Positions 26,688 through 34,804 of a stretch of DNA of 60,651 bases are shown here, piece by piece. The notes beneath the pieces are model-generated. The model ran no database searches and was not told where the DNA came from. It saw nothing but the letters and a program-made list of their open reading frames with translations. The translations under genes were made by a program, and so were the position numbers. The stretch is from an uncultured Bacteroidia bacterium (GTDB taxonomy: Bacteria > Bacteroidota > Bacteroidia > Bacteroidales > Prolixibacteraceae), in the NCBI GenBank assembly GCA_903923905.1, contig CAIXZH010000085.1, positions 1 through 60,651 of the forward strand, read 5' to 3'. The first letter of the stretch is position 1; each line of letters begins with the position of its first letter.

Positions 26688-27509
26688 ACAGCAATTCTTA
26701 TATTTCTTTCCTGATCCGCAGCGACACAGATCGTTTCTTCCGACATTATTGAAGATATTGGCAAGCATTGGATTTTCCTGGTCGAAAAGCTGTTCCGCAC
26801 TTTTATAATGGGCTTTCCATTCACCCCGCTGATGATGATAACAGCCAGGCTCATGGGTCTCATCATCAAATAATTCCAGTGCATATTGAAGCTCCTCACG
26901 AATAAGGTTTTCGTTGGTCCCCTTTTGAGTATACTGAAGGAATGATTCGTGGAGTTTTTGCACCTCACCACGGCATGAATATAGCCGCCGTTCAGCCACG
27001 TGTAAGGCCAGCAAAGGTTTCCAGCCGGTATCGGGATGACTTAGCAGTCGTGAGATCTGGTCTCCATGGGTCGTGTTATCAGCAAAATAGATTGAATCAT
27101 AAAGGAAAAGATAGGGGGCATTGCTTTTCTTTGACACCTGCTTTTCGATGGCGTCAAGAAAGGAAGTCACCTTTTCGGGATATCTTTCTGAAAGCATTCC
27201 CACCAGAAAAAGACCCTGCTCATCAAGTAAATCCCAGTCTGGAGAATCCGGGGTGGTAAAAAGATTGATCACCGAAGGGACCATCCGTTTCGAAGCGTGT
27301 GTCTCAGCCAGTATCGCATACCACAACGGGAGATTGGGCAGACTCTGATTCAGCATTGTAACGCGTTCATCATAGGCATTATCCAGATGAAAGATGATCT
27401 TGTTCTCAATGTCTTCATCATATGGAAGTGCGGATAAAAATTCAAGTGCCTCAAATGGAACCCCAAAAATCCGGGAATGGAGAATTGCCAATGCTTCAGT
27501 TTTTGTCAT
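26676..27509 (-). CDS. DUF1186-like protein with C-terminal SEC-C zinc motif
   Basis: A 277-residue cytoplasmic protein. The body is helical and looks like DUF1186 (LPLWYAILAETHASKRMVPSVINLF, DEQGLFLVGMLSERYPE). The last 22 residues, GRNDLCRCGSGKKYKNCC, are a complete SEC-C zinc-binding motif with C-x-C-x8-C-C, also found at the C-terminus of SecA. Role unknown; SEC-C tails often bind ribosomes or SecB. The gene stands alone, with a TATCTTTG promoter element at 27535-27528. Confidence 0.85.
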   Translation of the reverse strand: MTKTEALAILHSRIFGVPFEALEFLSALPYDEDIENKIIFHLDNAYDERVTMLNQSLPNLPLWYAILAETHASKRMVPSVINLFTTPDSPDWDLLDEQGLFLVGMLSERYPEKVTSFLDAIEKQVSKKSNAPYLFLYDSIYFADNTTHGDQISRLLSHPDTGWKPLLALHVAERRLYSCRGEVQKLHESFLQYTQKGTNENLIREELQYALELFDDETHEPGCYHHQRGEWKAHYKSAEQLFDQENPMLANIFNNVGRNDLCRCGSGKKYKNCCLKK

Positions 27510-27527
27510 GTTTTTTTATTTTGGGTG

Positions 27528-27535
27528 CAAAGATA
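27528..27535 (-). promoter_or_regulatory. Promoter -7 element of the SEC-C gene
   Basis: Minus-strand TATCTTTG at 27535-27528, a full TAnnTTTG match 18 bases before the ATG. Confidence 0.45.
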
Positions 27536-27722
27536 CGGGTTATCTGCAGAGAATTATTGAAACAATAATTTTCCTGACCCTAAAGACAAAGGGCATTCCG
27601 GACAAATAATCTCAATAGAATTGTTCCATTTTACAATTATTTAATTCTATGATAAACAAATTTATATAAATATTTGTCATCTTTGTACCACAATTCTAGT
27701 GGATTAATGTCGGACTCTTTGA

Positions 27723-28142
27723 ATGAAGAAACTATTATCCATATCGTTTGCACTGCTCATCCTCCTTGCGGGGATGCATATTTCAATAGCCACCCATTAT
27801 TGCGGTGATAAGATCTCTGCAACCAAATTCTCTGTTTCGGGTGAATTGGCATCTTGTGGTATGGAAGGTTCAATTGAAAAATGTTCTTTCCCAGTAAAAC
27901 TGAAAGGGACCAGTTGCTGTAAGGATAAACTTGCGGCGTTTGTTGTTGATACTAATTATAATCCGACTTTTTCTGTATTTAAGGCATTCTCTCAAAATCT
28001 TTTACAGATTTTTATTCTTCCTGCATTTCTTACAAACCAGTCACAAACCAGTTTAAAACTTATTTGCACAAATGTGAGTCCGCCCGGGCATTTTCAGGTG
28101 AGCGATGTGAGCTTGCCCTACATTTGTGTATTCAGAAATTGA
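27723..28142 (+). CDS. Secreted Cys-rich HYC_CC_PP-type protein
   Basis: A 139-residue protein with a signal peptide (MKKLLSISFALLILLAGMHISIA) followed by HYCGDK, a CGMEG...KCSF pair, the double cysteine SCCKDK, and a Pro-Pro near the C-terminus (SPPGHF). That order of HYC, CC and PP matches a small Bacteroidota family often found at metal-resistance loci. It is the first gene of the copper-type region; His and Cys suggest periplasmic metal binding, not demonstrated. Confidence 0.8.
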   Translation: MKKLLSISFALLILLAGMHISIATHYCGDKISATKFSVSGELASCGMEGSIEKCSFPVKLKGTSCCKDKLAAFVVDTNYNPTFSVFKAFSQNLLQIFILPAFLTNQSQTSLKLICTNVSPPGHFQVSDVSLPYICVFRN

Positions 28143-28245
28143 TTTTTAATGTTTTTTACCATTTTGACAGAAAGGTGGCTGACGCTTTTTTGTCAATAGA
28201 TTCTTATTGCCATTACAAAAACATTAAAAATTAATCTCTTATATC

Positions 28246-28599
28246 ATGAAAACTGTAAAAATTATTCTATTTGCCTTATTGACAATCGTTTTAAGTACAA
28301 CTTCCAATGGCCAGATGCATGACCATTCCAAAATAGCAGCTACAAAAACCGAAAAACTCAAAGTTTCTGGGAATTGTGAATCGTGTAAAGCCCGCATTGA
28401 GAAAGCCGCCAAACTCGATGGCGTCTCAAAAGCCGAATGGGATATCCCGAGTAAGATGCTTGCGGTTACCTATGATCCTTCGAAAACCAATCTCGATCTG
28501 ATCAGCAAGAAAATAGCTGCGGCCGGACACGACACCGAAAAGTTAAAAGCCGACGAAAAGGCGTATGCCGGTTTGCCTGGCTGCTGCAAGTACCGGTAA
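28246..28599 (+). CDS. Periplasmic heavy-metal-associated (HMA) protein
   Basis: A 117-residue protein with a signal peptide (to SNGQ) and one HMA domain, with metal-binding Cys in SGNCESCKARIEKA. After the HMA fold comes a conserved tail, GHDTEKLKADEKAY...LPGCCKYR, with a second Cys pair. The same HMA-plus-tail unit forms the C-terminus of the CusB-type adaptor at 34805-36319, so the two are paralogous modules. It probably hands metal to the RND pump in the periplasm (inference). Confidence 0.88.
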   Translation: MKTVKIILFALLTIVLSTTSNGQMHDHSKIAATKTEKLKVSGNCESCKARIEKAAKLDGVSKAEWDIPSKMLAVTYDPSKTNLDLISKKIAAAGHDTEKLKADEKAYAGLPGCCKYR

Positions 28600-28606
28600 A
28601 CAATAA

Positions 28607-28887
28607 ATGTGCTAAAGTGCAAATGTGGCAATTTGATAATGCTACAATTTTTAGGTAATAATTAAGATTGAATAATTGAATGTTCCATAATTTAAGTGCA
28701 GAATTGATGTGTTCTCTGATATTCAGTTATTTATGTCAATTTCCTGACATGGATATCAGAACTGCAATCCTTTACCTCTAAATTGTCTCATTATCTCATT
28801 ATCTCATTGCCTCATTATCTCATTGCCTCATTAGCACATTGTCTCATTAGCACATTGTCTCATTACCTTTCATCTTACTTCAATTTC
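28607..28887. repeat. Inverted-arm low-complexity element upstream of cusA
   Basis: The left arm (28607-28650) carries ATGTGCTAAAG-like words; the right arm (28783-28872) is an array of CTCATTATCTCATTGCCTC words plus two TTAGCACATT, the complement of the left-arm word. The right arm can be translated in frame with cusA (giving a repetitive SHYLI peptide), but it is intergenic: the conserved pump sequence starts at the ATG at 28888. The 288-bp gap has no other feature that I can see. Confidence 0.6.
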
Positions 28888-31800
28888 ATGTTTAACAGAC
28901 TTGTCAGATATTTTCTTGAAAACAGGCTGATTACCTTTATTTTCCTGATCACCTTTGTGGTGTTGGGAATGGTTTACATGCCGTTTAACTGGAAGCCGGA
29001 CCTCTTTCCACGTGATCCTATTGCGGTAGACGCTATCCCTGATATCGGTGAAAATCAGCAGATTGTGGCCACTGAATGGATGGGGCGTTCACCCAAAGAC
29101 ATTCAGGACCAGGTGACCTATCCATTAACTACGGCACTTCTGGGAATTCCGGGTGTTCAAACGGTGCGAAGTACATCCATGTTTGGGATGTCGTTCATCT
29201 ATATTATTTTTAAGGATAACATTGAATTTTACTGGAGTCGCTCCCGAATCCTCGAAAAGCTGAATTCGCTTCCATCGGGCACCTTACCTGTTGGTGTTCA
29301 GCCAACCCTGGGCCCTGATGCCACGGCGTTGGGTCAGATTTACTGGTACACGCTCGAGGGTCGTGACCCGAAAACCGGTCAGCCAAGCGGAGGGTGGAAT
29401 CCGCAGGAATTGCGAAGTATTCAGGATTTCTATGTAAAATATGGCCTGGCAACGGCTGAAGGGGTTTCTGAAGTGGCATCAGTAGGTGGATTTATTAAGG
29501 AATACCAGATAGACCTTAATCCTGAAGCGCTCAAAGCTTTTAAAGTTTCCGTTATGGATGTCATGAATGCGGTCCGGAAAAGCAACCTGGATGTCGGGGC
29601 GGAGACCATGGAGCTGAATAATGTGGAATATATCATCCGTGGATTGGGCTATGTGAAAAACCTCAGTGATCTTGAGGTTTCCGTTGTGGCAGTCCGGAAT
29701 AATGTACCGGTGAGGATAAAAGATGTTGCCCATGTGAACTTTGGACCCGCTACCCGTCGTGGCGGACTTGACAGGGGTGGTGCTGAAGCAGTCGGGGCCG
29801 TAGTGGTGGCCCGGTATGGATCGAATCCCATGGAGGTAATCAATAATGTAAAAGACAAAATCAAAGAGATTGAAGGTGCCCTTCCACAGAAAACCTTGCC
29901 TGATGGCTCGGTTTCCAAAGTCACGATTGTCCCTTTCTATGACCGGACAGGACTCATTAAAGAGACCATTGGCACGCTGGAATCAGCCCTTTCGCATGAG
30001 ATACTTATCAGCATCATTGTCATCATTATCCTGGTAATGAATCTGCGGGCATCGCTGATTGTCGCCGGATTATTGCCGATCGGGGTATTAATGACCTTCA
30101 TTCTGATGCGACTTTTTGGAGTCGAAGCCAATATTGTGGCGCTTTCGGGTATTGCAATTGCCATCGGGGTGATGGTTGATATCGGGATTGTGGATGTGGA
30201 GAATATTCTGCGCCATTTGGAAATGCCCGAAAATAAAGGAATCCGCGGAAAACAACTAATCGCCATGATTTATAAGGCAACAACCGAAGTGCGGGATGCT
30301 GTTGTAACTTCTATCGCTACAACAATAGTCAGTTTCCTACCAGTGTTCGCCATGGAGGCAGCTGAAGGAAAGCTGTTCCATCCATTGGCTTTTACCAAGA
30401 CTTTTGCCTTGCTGGCAGCATTTATCCTCGGGATCGTGGTCTTGCCAACCCTCACTTACCTTTTCTTTTCAGTCAGGATTGATACCAAAAGAATACGTAA
30501 GATCTGGAATGGTTTATTGATGATCCTTGGTTTATTATTTGTTGTTTTCTGGCATACCTGGCCGGCGATGGCTCTGGTAGCAATAGGAATCAATAACCTG
30601 TTGGATTTCCGCTGGCCTGAGCAACGAAAGGAATTTCCGAACCAGATCAATATCGGAATTACTGTTCTTGTGGCCTCGTGGTACCTCACAAAGGAGTGGC
30701 TTCCGCTGGGTGCTCACAACAATATAGTCATTAACTTTCTGTTTGTAGCCGGAATAATTGCTGTTATCCTGACAGCATTGATGGCTATGGTTAGCTATTA
30801 TGAACTAATTATTCGCTGGGCACTGGCAAACAAACGTAAGTTCCTGATTATACCTGCAGTTACCTTGCTCTTTGGAATTCTGGTCTGGCTCGGATTTGAT
30901 CGGACTTTTGGTTTAATGGCTTCCGGGGCTGAAAAACTGGGTTGGAAGAGTATTCGTCAGAGTGCTTTCTGGCAGACACCCGGAAGAACGTTTCCCGGAA
31001 CAGGGAAAGAGTTCATGCCATCGCTGAATGAAGGCTCATTCCTTTTGATGCCAACCAGCATGCCTCATTCGAGCATTGAAAAAAATCTGCAATATATCGA
31101 AACACTCGATAAAAGGCTCTCTGCGATTCCGGAAGTTGATGTGGCTGTCGGCAAGTGGGGACGCGTAAACTCTGCGCTCGACCCAGCTCCGGTTCAGATG
31201 TTTGAAAATACCATTAACTACCGTCCGGAATATATTCTTGATGAGAATGGGCAACGTGAAAAGTTTAAAGTGGACAGGGATGGAAATTTTGTAATGAATA
31301 TCCGGGAAATCCGAAATACGATAGAAACAAATGGAAATGGAGAAGTTGAAATAAATAGAAATAAAGTTTATATTGAAAGTCTTAAAGAAGTTAGGTATAT
31401 TAAAGATAAAGAGGCGTTTTTGGTTAATATTGATAATCAGTCATATGTAATCAATAAGCCATATATCAATATTCCTGCCAATATCTCCCAATTTCAATTC
31501 ATTTCCCCCAATTTCAATGTCTTTCAATCTATCTCCGCCAATTTCCATCCGTTTCTTATTAAAGATGATAACGGAGATTATTTCCGTCAGTGGAGGCCCG
31601 GGATAAAATCACCCGATGATATCTGGAAGGAGATCGTGAAGGTGACCAATATCCCAGGGCTCACTTCGGCGCCAAAACTTCAGCCTATCGAAACCCGTCT
31701 TGTGATGCTTTCAACAGGAATGCGGGCTCCCATAGGGTTGAAAGTTTACGGTCCGGACCTTGAAACCATCGAGAAGGCAGGTTTACAGCTTGAGCAGGCC

Positions 31801-32904
31801 TTAAAGGAAGTTCCCTCGGTGAATGCCGCCTCTGTTTTTTATGACCGGGCAGTTGGAGCTCCATATCTTGAAATTAAACTAAATCGCGAGTCGATGGCGC
31901 GCTACGGCATGACGGTCAGCGATATTCAGGAAGTTCTTCAGGTGGCCGTAGGTGGCATGGCACTCACCTCGTCGGTCGAAGGGCGTGAACGGTTCCCGAT
32001 CAGGGTTCGCTATGCCCGCGAATTACGCGACAATCCAGACGATATTAAACGGATCCTTATTCCGGCTGCAACTGGAGTACAGGTTCCGCTGGGTGAGATT
32101 GCCGATATCGATTATACACGCGGAGCACAGATGATCCGAAGTGAAAACACGTTTCTTAACGGCTATATCATTTTCGATAAAAACGAAGGGAAAGCTGAAG
32201 TTGATGTGGTGGAAGAAGCCGCTAAAGTTCTAAAACAGAAGATATCCTCGGGTCAGCTCACCCTCGCACCGGGAGTTTCCTACAGATTTGCAGGCAATTA
32301 CGAACACCAGTTAAGAGCCACAAAAAGATTGGCAATTGTGATCCCCATAAGTTTACTCCTTATTTTGTTTCTCCTTTATTTTCAATTCCGCACGGTAACA
32401 GCTTCATTGATACATTTTTCAGGGGTATTTGTAGCCTTCGCGGGCGGATTTATCATGCTTTGGCTTTACGGACAAGGGTGGTTTATGAATTTCGCGGTTG
32501 CCGGTGTCAATCTTCGGGACCTGTTCCAGATGCACCCCATAAACCTGAGTGTGGCAGTTTGGGTAGGGTTTATTGCGCTGTTTGGAATTGCCACCAACGA
32601 TGGGGTGATCATGGGAACCTATATTCACCAGGTTTTTGAAGCCCGGAAACCCGGTACCGTCGATGAAGTCCGTGAGGCTGTTGTTGCTGCCGGATTAAAA
32701 CGCGTCAGACCTGCCATGATGACAACAGCGGTGGCCGTGATCGCCCTTTTGCCGGTTTTATCCTCCTCCGGAAAGGGATCAGATATTATGATTCCCATGG
32801 CAATCCCTATGTTTGGAGGTATGGTAATCCAGGTGATGACAGTATTTGTCGTTCCGCTATTTCAGGCAATGTGGAGGGAAAGTGAAGTAAGAAGAAATAA
32901 CTGA
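28888..32904 (+). CDS. cusA: CusA/CzcA-type RND heavy-metal efflux pump
   Basis: Inner-membrane proton-driven pump of 1,338 residues (MFNRLVRYFLENRL start). Two halves with RND layout are visible: MVDIGIVDVENILRHLEM carries the heavy-metal RND proton-relay acidic residues in the first half, and GIATNDGVIMGTY in the second. It is longer than usual. About 85 residues (~805-890, nt 31300-31560) between DRDGNFV and DNGDYFRQWRP are rich in Ile/Asn/Phe and are encoded by GAAAT words on the left and ATTTC words on the right. They look like an in-frame insertion of the intergenic repeat family. An extra hydrophobic region lies at ~520-620. Operon partners: TolC-type, CusB-type. Confidence 0.93.
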   Translation: MFNRLVRYFLENRLITFIFLITFVVLGMVYMPFNWKPDLFPRDPIAVDAIPDIGENQQIVATEWMGRSPKDIQDQVTYPLTTALLGIPGVQTVRSTSMFGMSFIYIIFKDNIEFYWSRSRILEKLNSLPSGTLPVGVQPTLGPDATALGQIYWYTLEGRDPKTGQPSGGWNPQELRSIQDFYVKYGLATAEGVSEVASVGGFIKEYQIDLNPEALKAFKVSVMDVMNAVRKSNLDVGAETMELNNVEYIIRGLGYVKNLSDLEVSVVAVRNNVPVRIKDVAHVNFGPATRRGGLDRGGAEAVGAVVVARYGSNPMEVINNVKDKIKEIEGALPQKTLPDGSVSKVTIVPFYDRTGLIKETIGTLESALSHEILISIIVIIILVMNLRASLIVAGLLPIGVLMTFILMRLFGVEANIVALSGIAIAIGVMVDIGIVDVENILRHLEMPENKGIRGKQLIAMIYKATTEVRDAVVTSIATTIVSFLPVFAMEAAEGKLFHPLAFTKTFALLAAFILGIVVLPTLTYLFFSVRIDTKRIRKIWNGLLMILGLLFVVFWHTWPAMALVAIGINNLLDFRWPEQRKEFPNQINIGITVLVASWYLTKEWLPLGAHNNIVINFLFVAGIIAVILTALMAMVSYYELIIRWALANKRKFLIIPAVTLLFGILVWLGFDRTFGLMASGAEKLGWKSIRQSAFWQTPGRTFPGTGKEFMPSLNEGSFLLMPTSMPHSSIEKNLQYIETLDKRLSAIPEVDVAVGKWGRVNSALDPAPVQMFENTINYRPEYILDENGQREKFKVDRDGNFVMNIREIRNTIETNGNGEVEINRNKVYIESLKEVRYIKDKEAFLVNIDNQSYVINKPYINIPANISQFQFISPNFNVFQSISANFHPFLIKDDNGDYFRQWRPGIKSPDDIWKEIVKVTNIPGLTSAPKLQPIETRLVMLSTGMRAPIGLKVYGPDLETIEKAGLQLEQALKEVPSVNAASVFYDRAVGAPYLEIKLNRESMARYGMTVSDIQEVLQVAVGGMALTSSVEGRERFPIRVRYARELRDNPDDIKRILIPAATGVQVPLGEIADIDYTRGAQMIRSENTFLNGYIIFDKNEGKAEVDVVEEAAKVLKQKISSGQLTLAPGVSYRFAGNYEHQLRATKRLAIVIPISLLLILFLLYFQFRTVTASLIHFSGVFVAFAGGFIMLWLYGQGWFMNFAVAGVNLRDLFQMHPINLSVAVWVGFIALFGIATNDGVIMGTYIHQVFEARKPGTVDEVREAVVAAGLKRVRPAMMTTAVAVIALLPVLSSSGKGSDIMIPMAIPMFGGMVIQVMTVFVVPLFQAMWRESEVRRNN
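31300..31562. repeat. GAAAT/ATTTC inverted-arm element inside cusA
   Basis: The left arm (31305-31365) has about seven GAAAT or GAAAC words; the right arm (31480-31560) has AATTTC, CATTTC, CTTTC and TTTCTT words, about a 115-base centre between them. The frame stays open throughout, adding ~85 residues. The same words form the intergenic arrays at 32905 and 34580 in this operon. Confidence 0.6.
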
Positions 32905-32977
32905 ATTGAAATAAAGGAAATAAATTGAAATACTTTGAAATGAAATAGGGAAATAAATAGAAATTCTTTGGAAGCAG
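32900..32977. repeat. GAAAT word array after cusA
   Basis: About six GAAAT words at 7-13-base spacing begin at the cusA stop codon. Only the left arm is seen; the four-helix-bundle relic follows about 70 bp later. The 261-bp gap to the TolC gene has nothing else. Confidence 0.6.
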
Positions 32978-33049
32978 TATTGATGTAAATTGACTTTACT
33001 TTCTTTAAATTTAAGCTGTTACAGAGTATTTACTAAAAAACTTAACAGC

Positions 33050-33148
33050 ATGGAAAATCACCAATACATCGAATTAAAGGATCTGGAAGTTTATCAATTA
33101 TCCAGAAAGTTATCCGCAACTGAACAATTTTATTACCGTTACCACTAA
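33050..33148 (+). pseudogene. Relic of a four-helix-bundle (23S IVS / S23-type) ORF
   Basis: ATG at 33050 opens a 32-codon frame whose first 22 residues (IELKDLEVYQLSRKLS) resemble the N-terminus of four-helix-bundle proteins encoded by 23S rRNA intervening sequences; those are ~120 residues long. It then diverges and stops at 33148. A short remnant beside a GAAAT array is the best reading; a chance frame is possible. Confidence 0.45.
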
Positions 33149-33165
33149 AAAAGGGAGGGAAAATC

Positions 33166-34581
33166 ATGATAAATCATAAAAACAAAATATTTCTACTAAT
33201 TTCAATTAGTTTCCTTTTATCTGTTTCTGCCTATTCCCAGGATTCTTTATTCTATTACCTGAATATAGCTTGCAAAAATAATCCGGCGGTATTGCAGAAA
33301 TTCAATGAATACAAGGCTTCACTGCAGAAAATTCCCCAGGTTGGCAGTCTGCCCGATCCTGAGCTAAGCACAGGTGTTTTTCTTAGCCCAATGGAACTGG
33401 TTGCCGGTAAGCAGGTTGCTGACATTCGGTTAATGCAGATGTTCCCCTGGTTTGGGGTATTGAAAAATGCCAGGGATGAGATGAGTCTGATGGCGAAGGC
33501 AAAATATGAATCTTTCAGGGAATCGAGGCTTCAACTGTTTTACAGCGTTCAGCGGACGTGGAATGAACTTCAAAAGGTCCGGCAAACCATCCGGATTAAT
33601 GAAGAGAACCTCAAAATACTGCAATCGCTTGAACGGCTTTCTGTGTCCCGATTTAAAGCGGCCCCGCCAATCGGCGGTTCATCTTCCGGCAGTCAGGTTT
33701 TTAAGGGAAATTCTGCCTCTCCTGTAACAGGGTCATCCGGAATGAACAGTATGGGTGGCAATCCGGAGGCCGTTACCAAAACCTCTGCACCTCCAATGCC
33801 TTCCAGCCCGATGGGCTCATCCGGAGGTTCCGGCCTGGCTGAAGTATACCGGATTCAGATGGAAATAGGGGAACTTGAAAACAACCTGAGCCTTTTAAAA
33901 AGTCAGCAACAGACTATTTCAGTAAGGTTTAACAGTTACCTGAACCGCTCTCCGAGGCTGGAAGTGAATGTTCCTGAAGTGTTGAGTGCAGATTCTCTGA
34001 CAAATTCACTCTCAGCTGTTTCAGACAGTATGTTTCGCCAGAGTCCAATGCTTGAGATGTTGAGATACGAAGAACAATCGCTGGAGTCGCGCAAAAAAAT
34101 GGTTTCACGAATGGGGTACCCGATGGTTGGTGTCGGATTGAATTATTCGGTCATTCAGAAAAATCAGATGCCAACCTCCGGCATGAATGGCAGCGATATG
34201 ATTATGCCCATGATGACCATAACCCTTCCCATTTACCGGAAGAAATACAAGGCAATGCGGGAGGAAGTGAGCCTGTTGCAGGAATCGACAAAAAAAGGTA
34301 TTCAGCAGACGGCCAATTCTTTACAAAACGAATACTATGAGGCGATTCAATTTTACCAGGATGCCCGGCGGCGCCTGAAGCTTTATCAGAATCAATCGGC
34401 ACTGGCTGGCAAAACGCTGAATATCCTGATGAAAAGTTATTCGGCTTCAGGATCTGACCTGTCCGAATTGCTTCGGATCAGACAGCAAACCCTCGACTAC
34501 GAGCTTAAACAAATTGAAGCAATAACCGATAATAACATGGCAATTGCCTGGTTGAAAAAATTAAGTTGTGGGGAGAGATGA
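33166..34581 (+). CDS. TolC/CusC-family outer-membrane efflux protein
   Basis: Outer-membrane channel of the metal efflux tripartite system. The 471-residue protein has a signal peptide (to AYSQ), the CusC-like start N-N-P-A-V-L-Q-K-F, LPDPELSTGVFLSPMEL, two long helical hairpin regions and the repeat-half pattern of TolC. A low-complexity Ser/Gly/Met stretch (~170-225: GGSSSGSQ, SSGMNSMGG, PMPSSPMGSSGG) sits in the first half, where metal-binding Met would be plausible. A Met-rich NGSDMIMPMMTITLP segment follows. The stop codon TGA begins the TGAAAT word of the next array. Confidence 0.9.
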   Translation: MINHKNKIFLLISISFLLSVSAYSQDSLFYYLNIACKNNPAVLQKFNEYKASLQKIPQVGSLPDPELSTGVFLSPMELVAGKQVADIRLMQMFPWFGVLKNARDEMSLMAKAKYESFRESRLQLFYSVQRTWNELQKVRQTIRINEENLKILQSLERLSVSRFKAAPPIGGSSSGSQVFKGNSASPVTGSSGMNSMGGNPEAVTKTSAPPMPSSPMGSSGGSGLAEVYRIQMEIGELENNLSLLKSQQQTISVRFNSYLNRSPRLEVNVPEVLSADSLTNSLSAVSDSMFRQSPMLEMLRYEEQSLESRKKMVSRMGYPMVGVGLNYSVIQKNQMPTSGMNGSDMIMPMMTITLPIYRKKYKAMREEVSLLQESTKKGIQQTANSLQNEYYEAIQFYQDARRRLKLYQNQSALAGKTLNILMKSYSASGSDLSELLRIRQQTLDYELKQIEAITDNNMAIAWLKKLSCGER

Positions 34582-34797
34582 AATATATAGAAATACATTG
34601 AAATAATGGGAAATGTGAAGAAATACGTTGAAATACATTGAAATACATTGAAATGAAGGGAAATAAGAAGAAATAATTTGAAATTAAGGGAAATGAGAAG
34701 AAATAAATTTTCCCCAATTTTCCCTTATACCTATTTATTTCCCGCTATTTCTACCTATTTCTATTTATATTATTTCCATTTAATTATCTTAAAATTA
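34578..34797. repeat. GAAAT/ATTTC inverted-arm element between the TolC and CusB genes
   Basis: The left arm (34578-34706) has over a dozen GAAAT words; the right arm (34712-34790) has ATTTC and CTATTTC words; the arms nearly touch at CCCCAATTTTCCC. It occupies almost the whole 223-bp gap and could fold into a long imperfect hairpin in mRNA. Confidence 0.7.
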
Positions 34798-34804
34798 AAA
34801 TCTT

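Noticed and set aside
28783-28887. N-terminal extension of the CusA pump with repetitive SHYLI peptide
   Set aside because: It is the translation of the CTCATT word array; the conserved pump start is the ATG at 28888.
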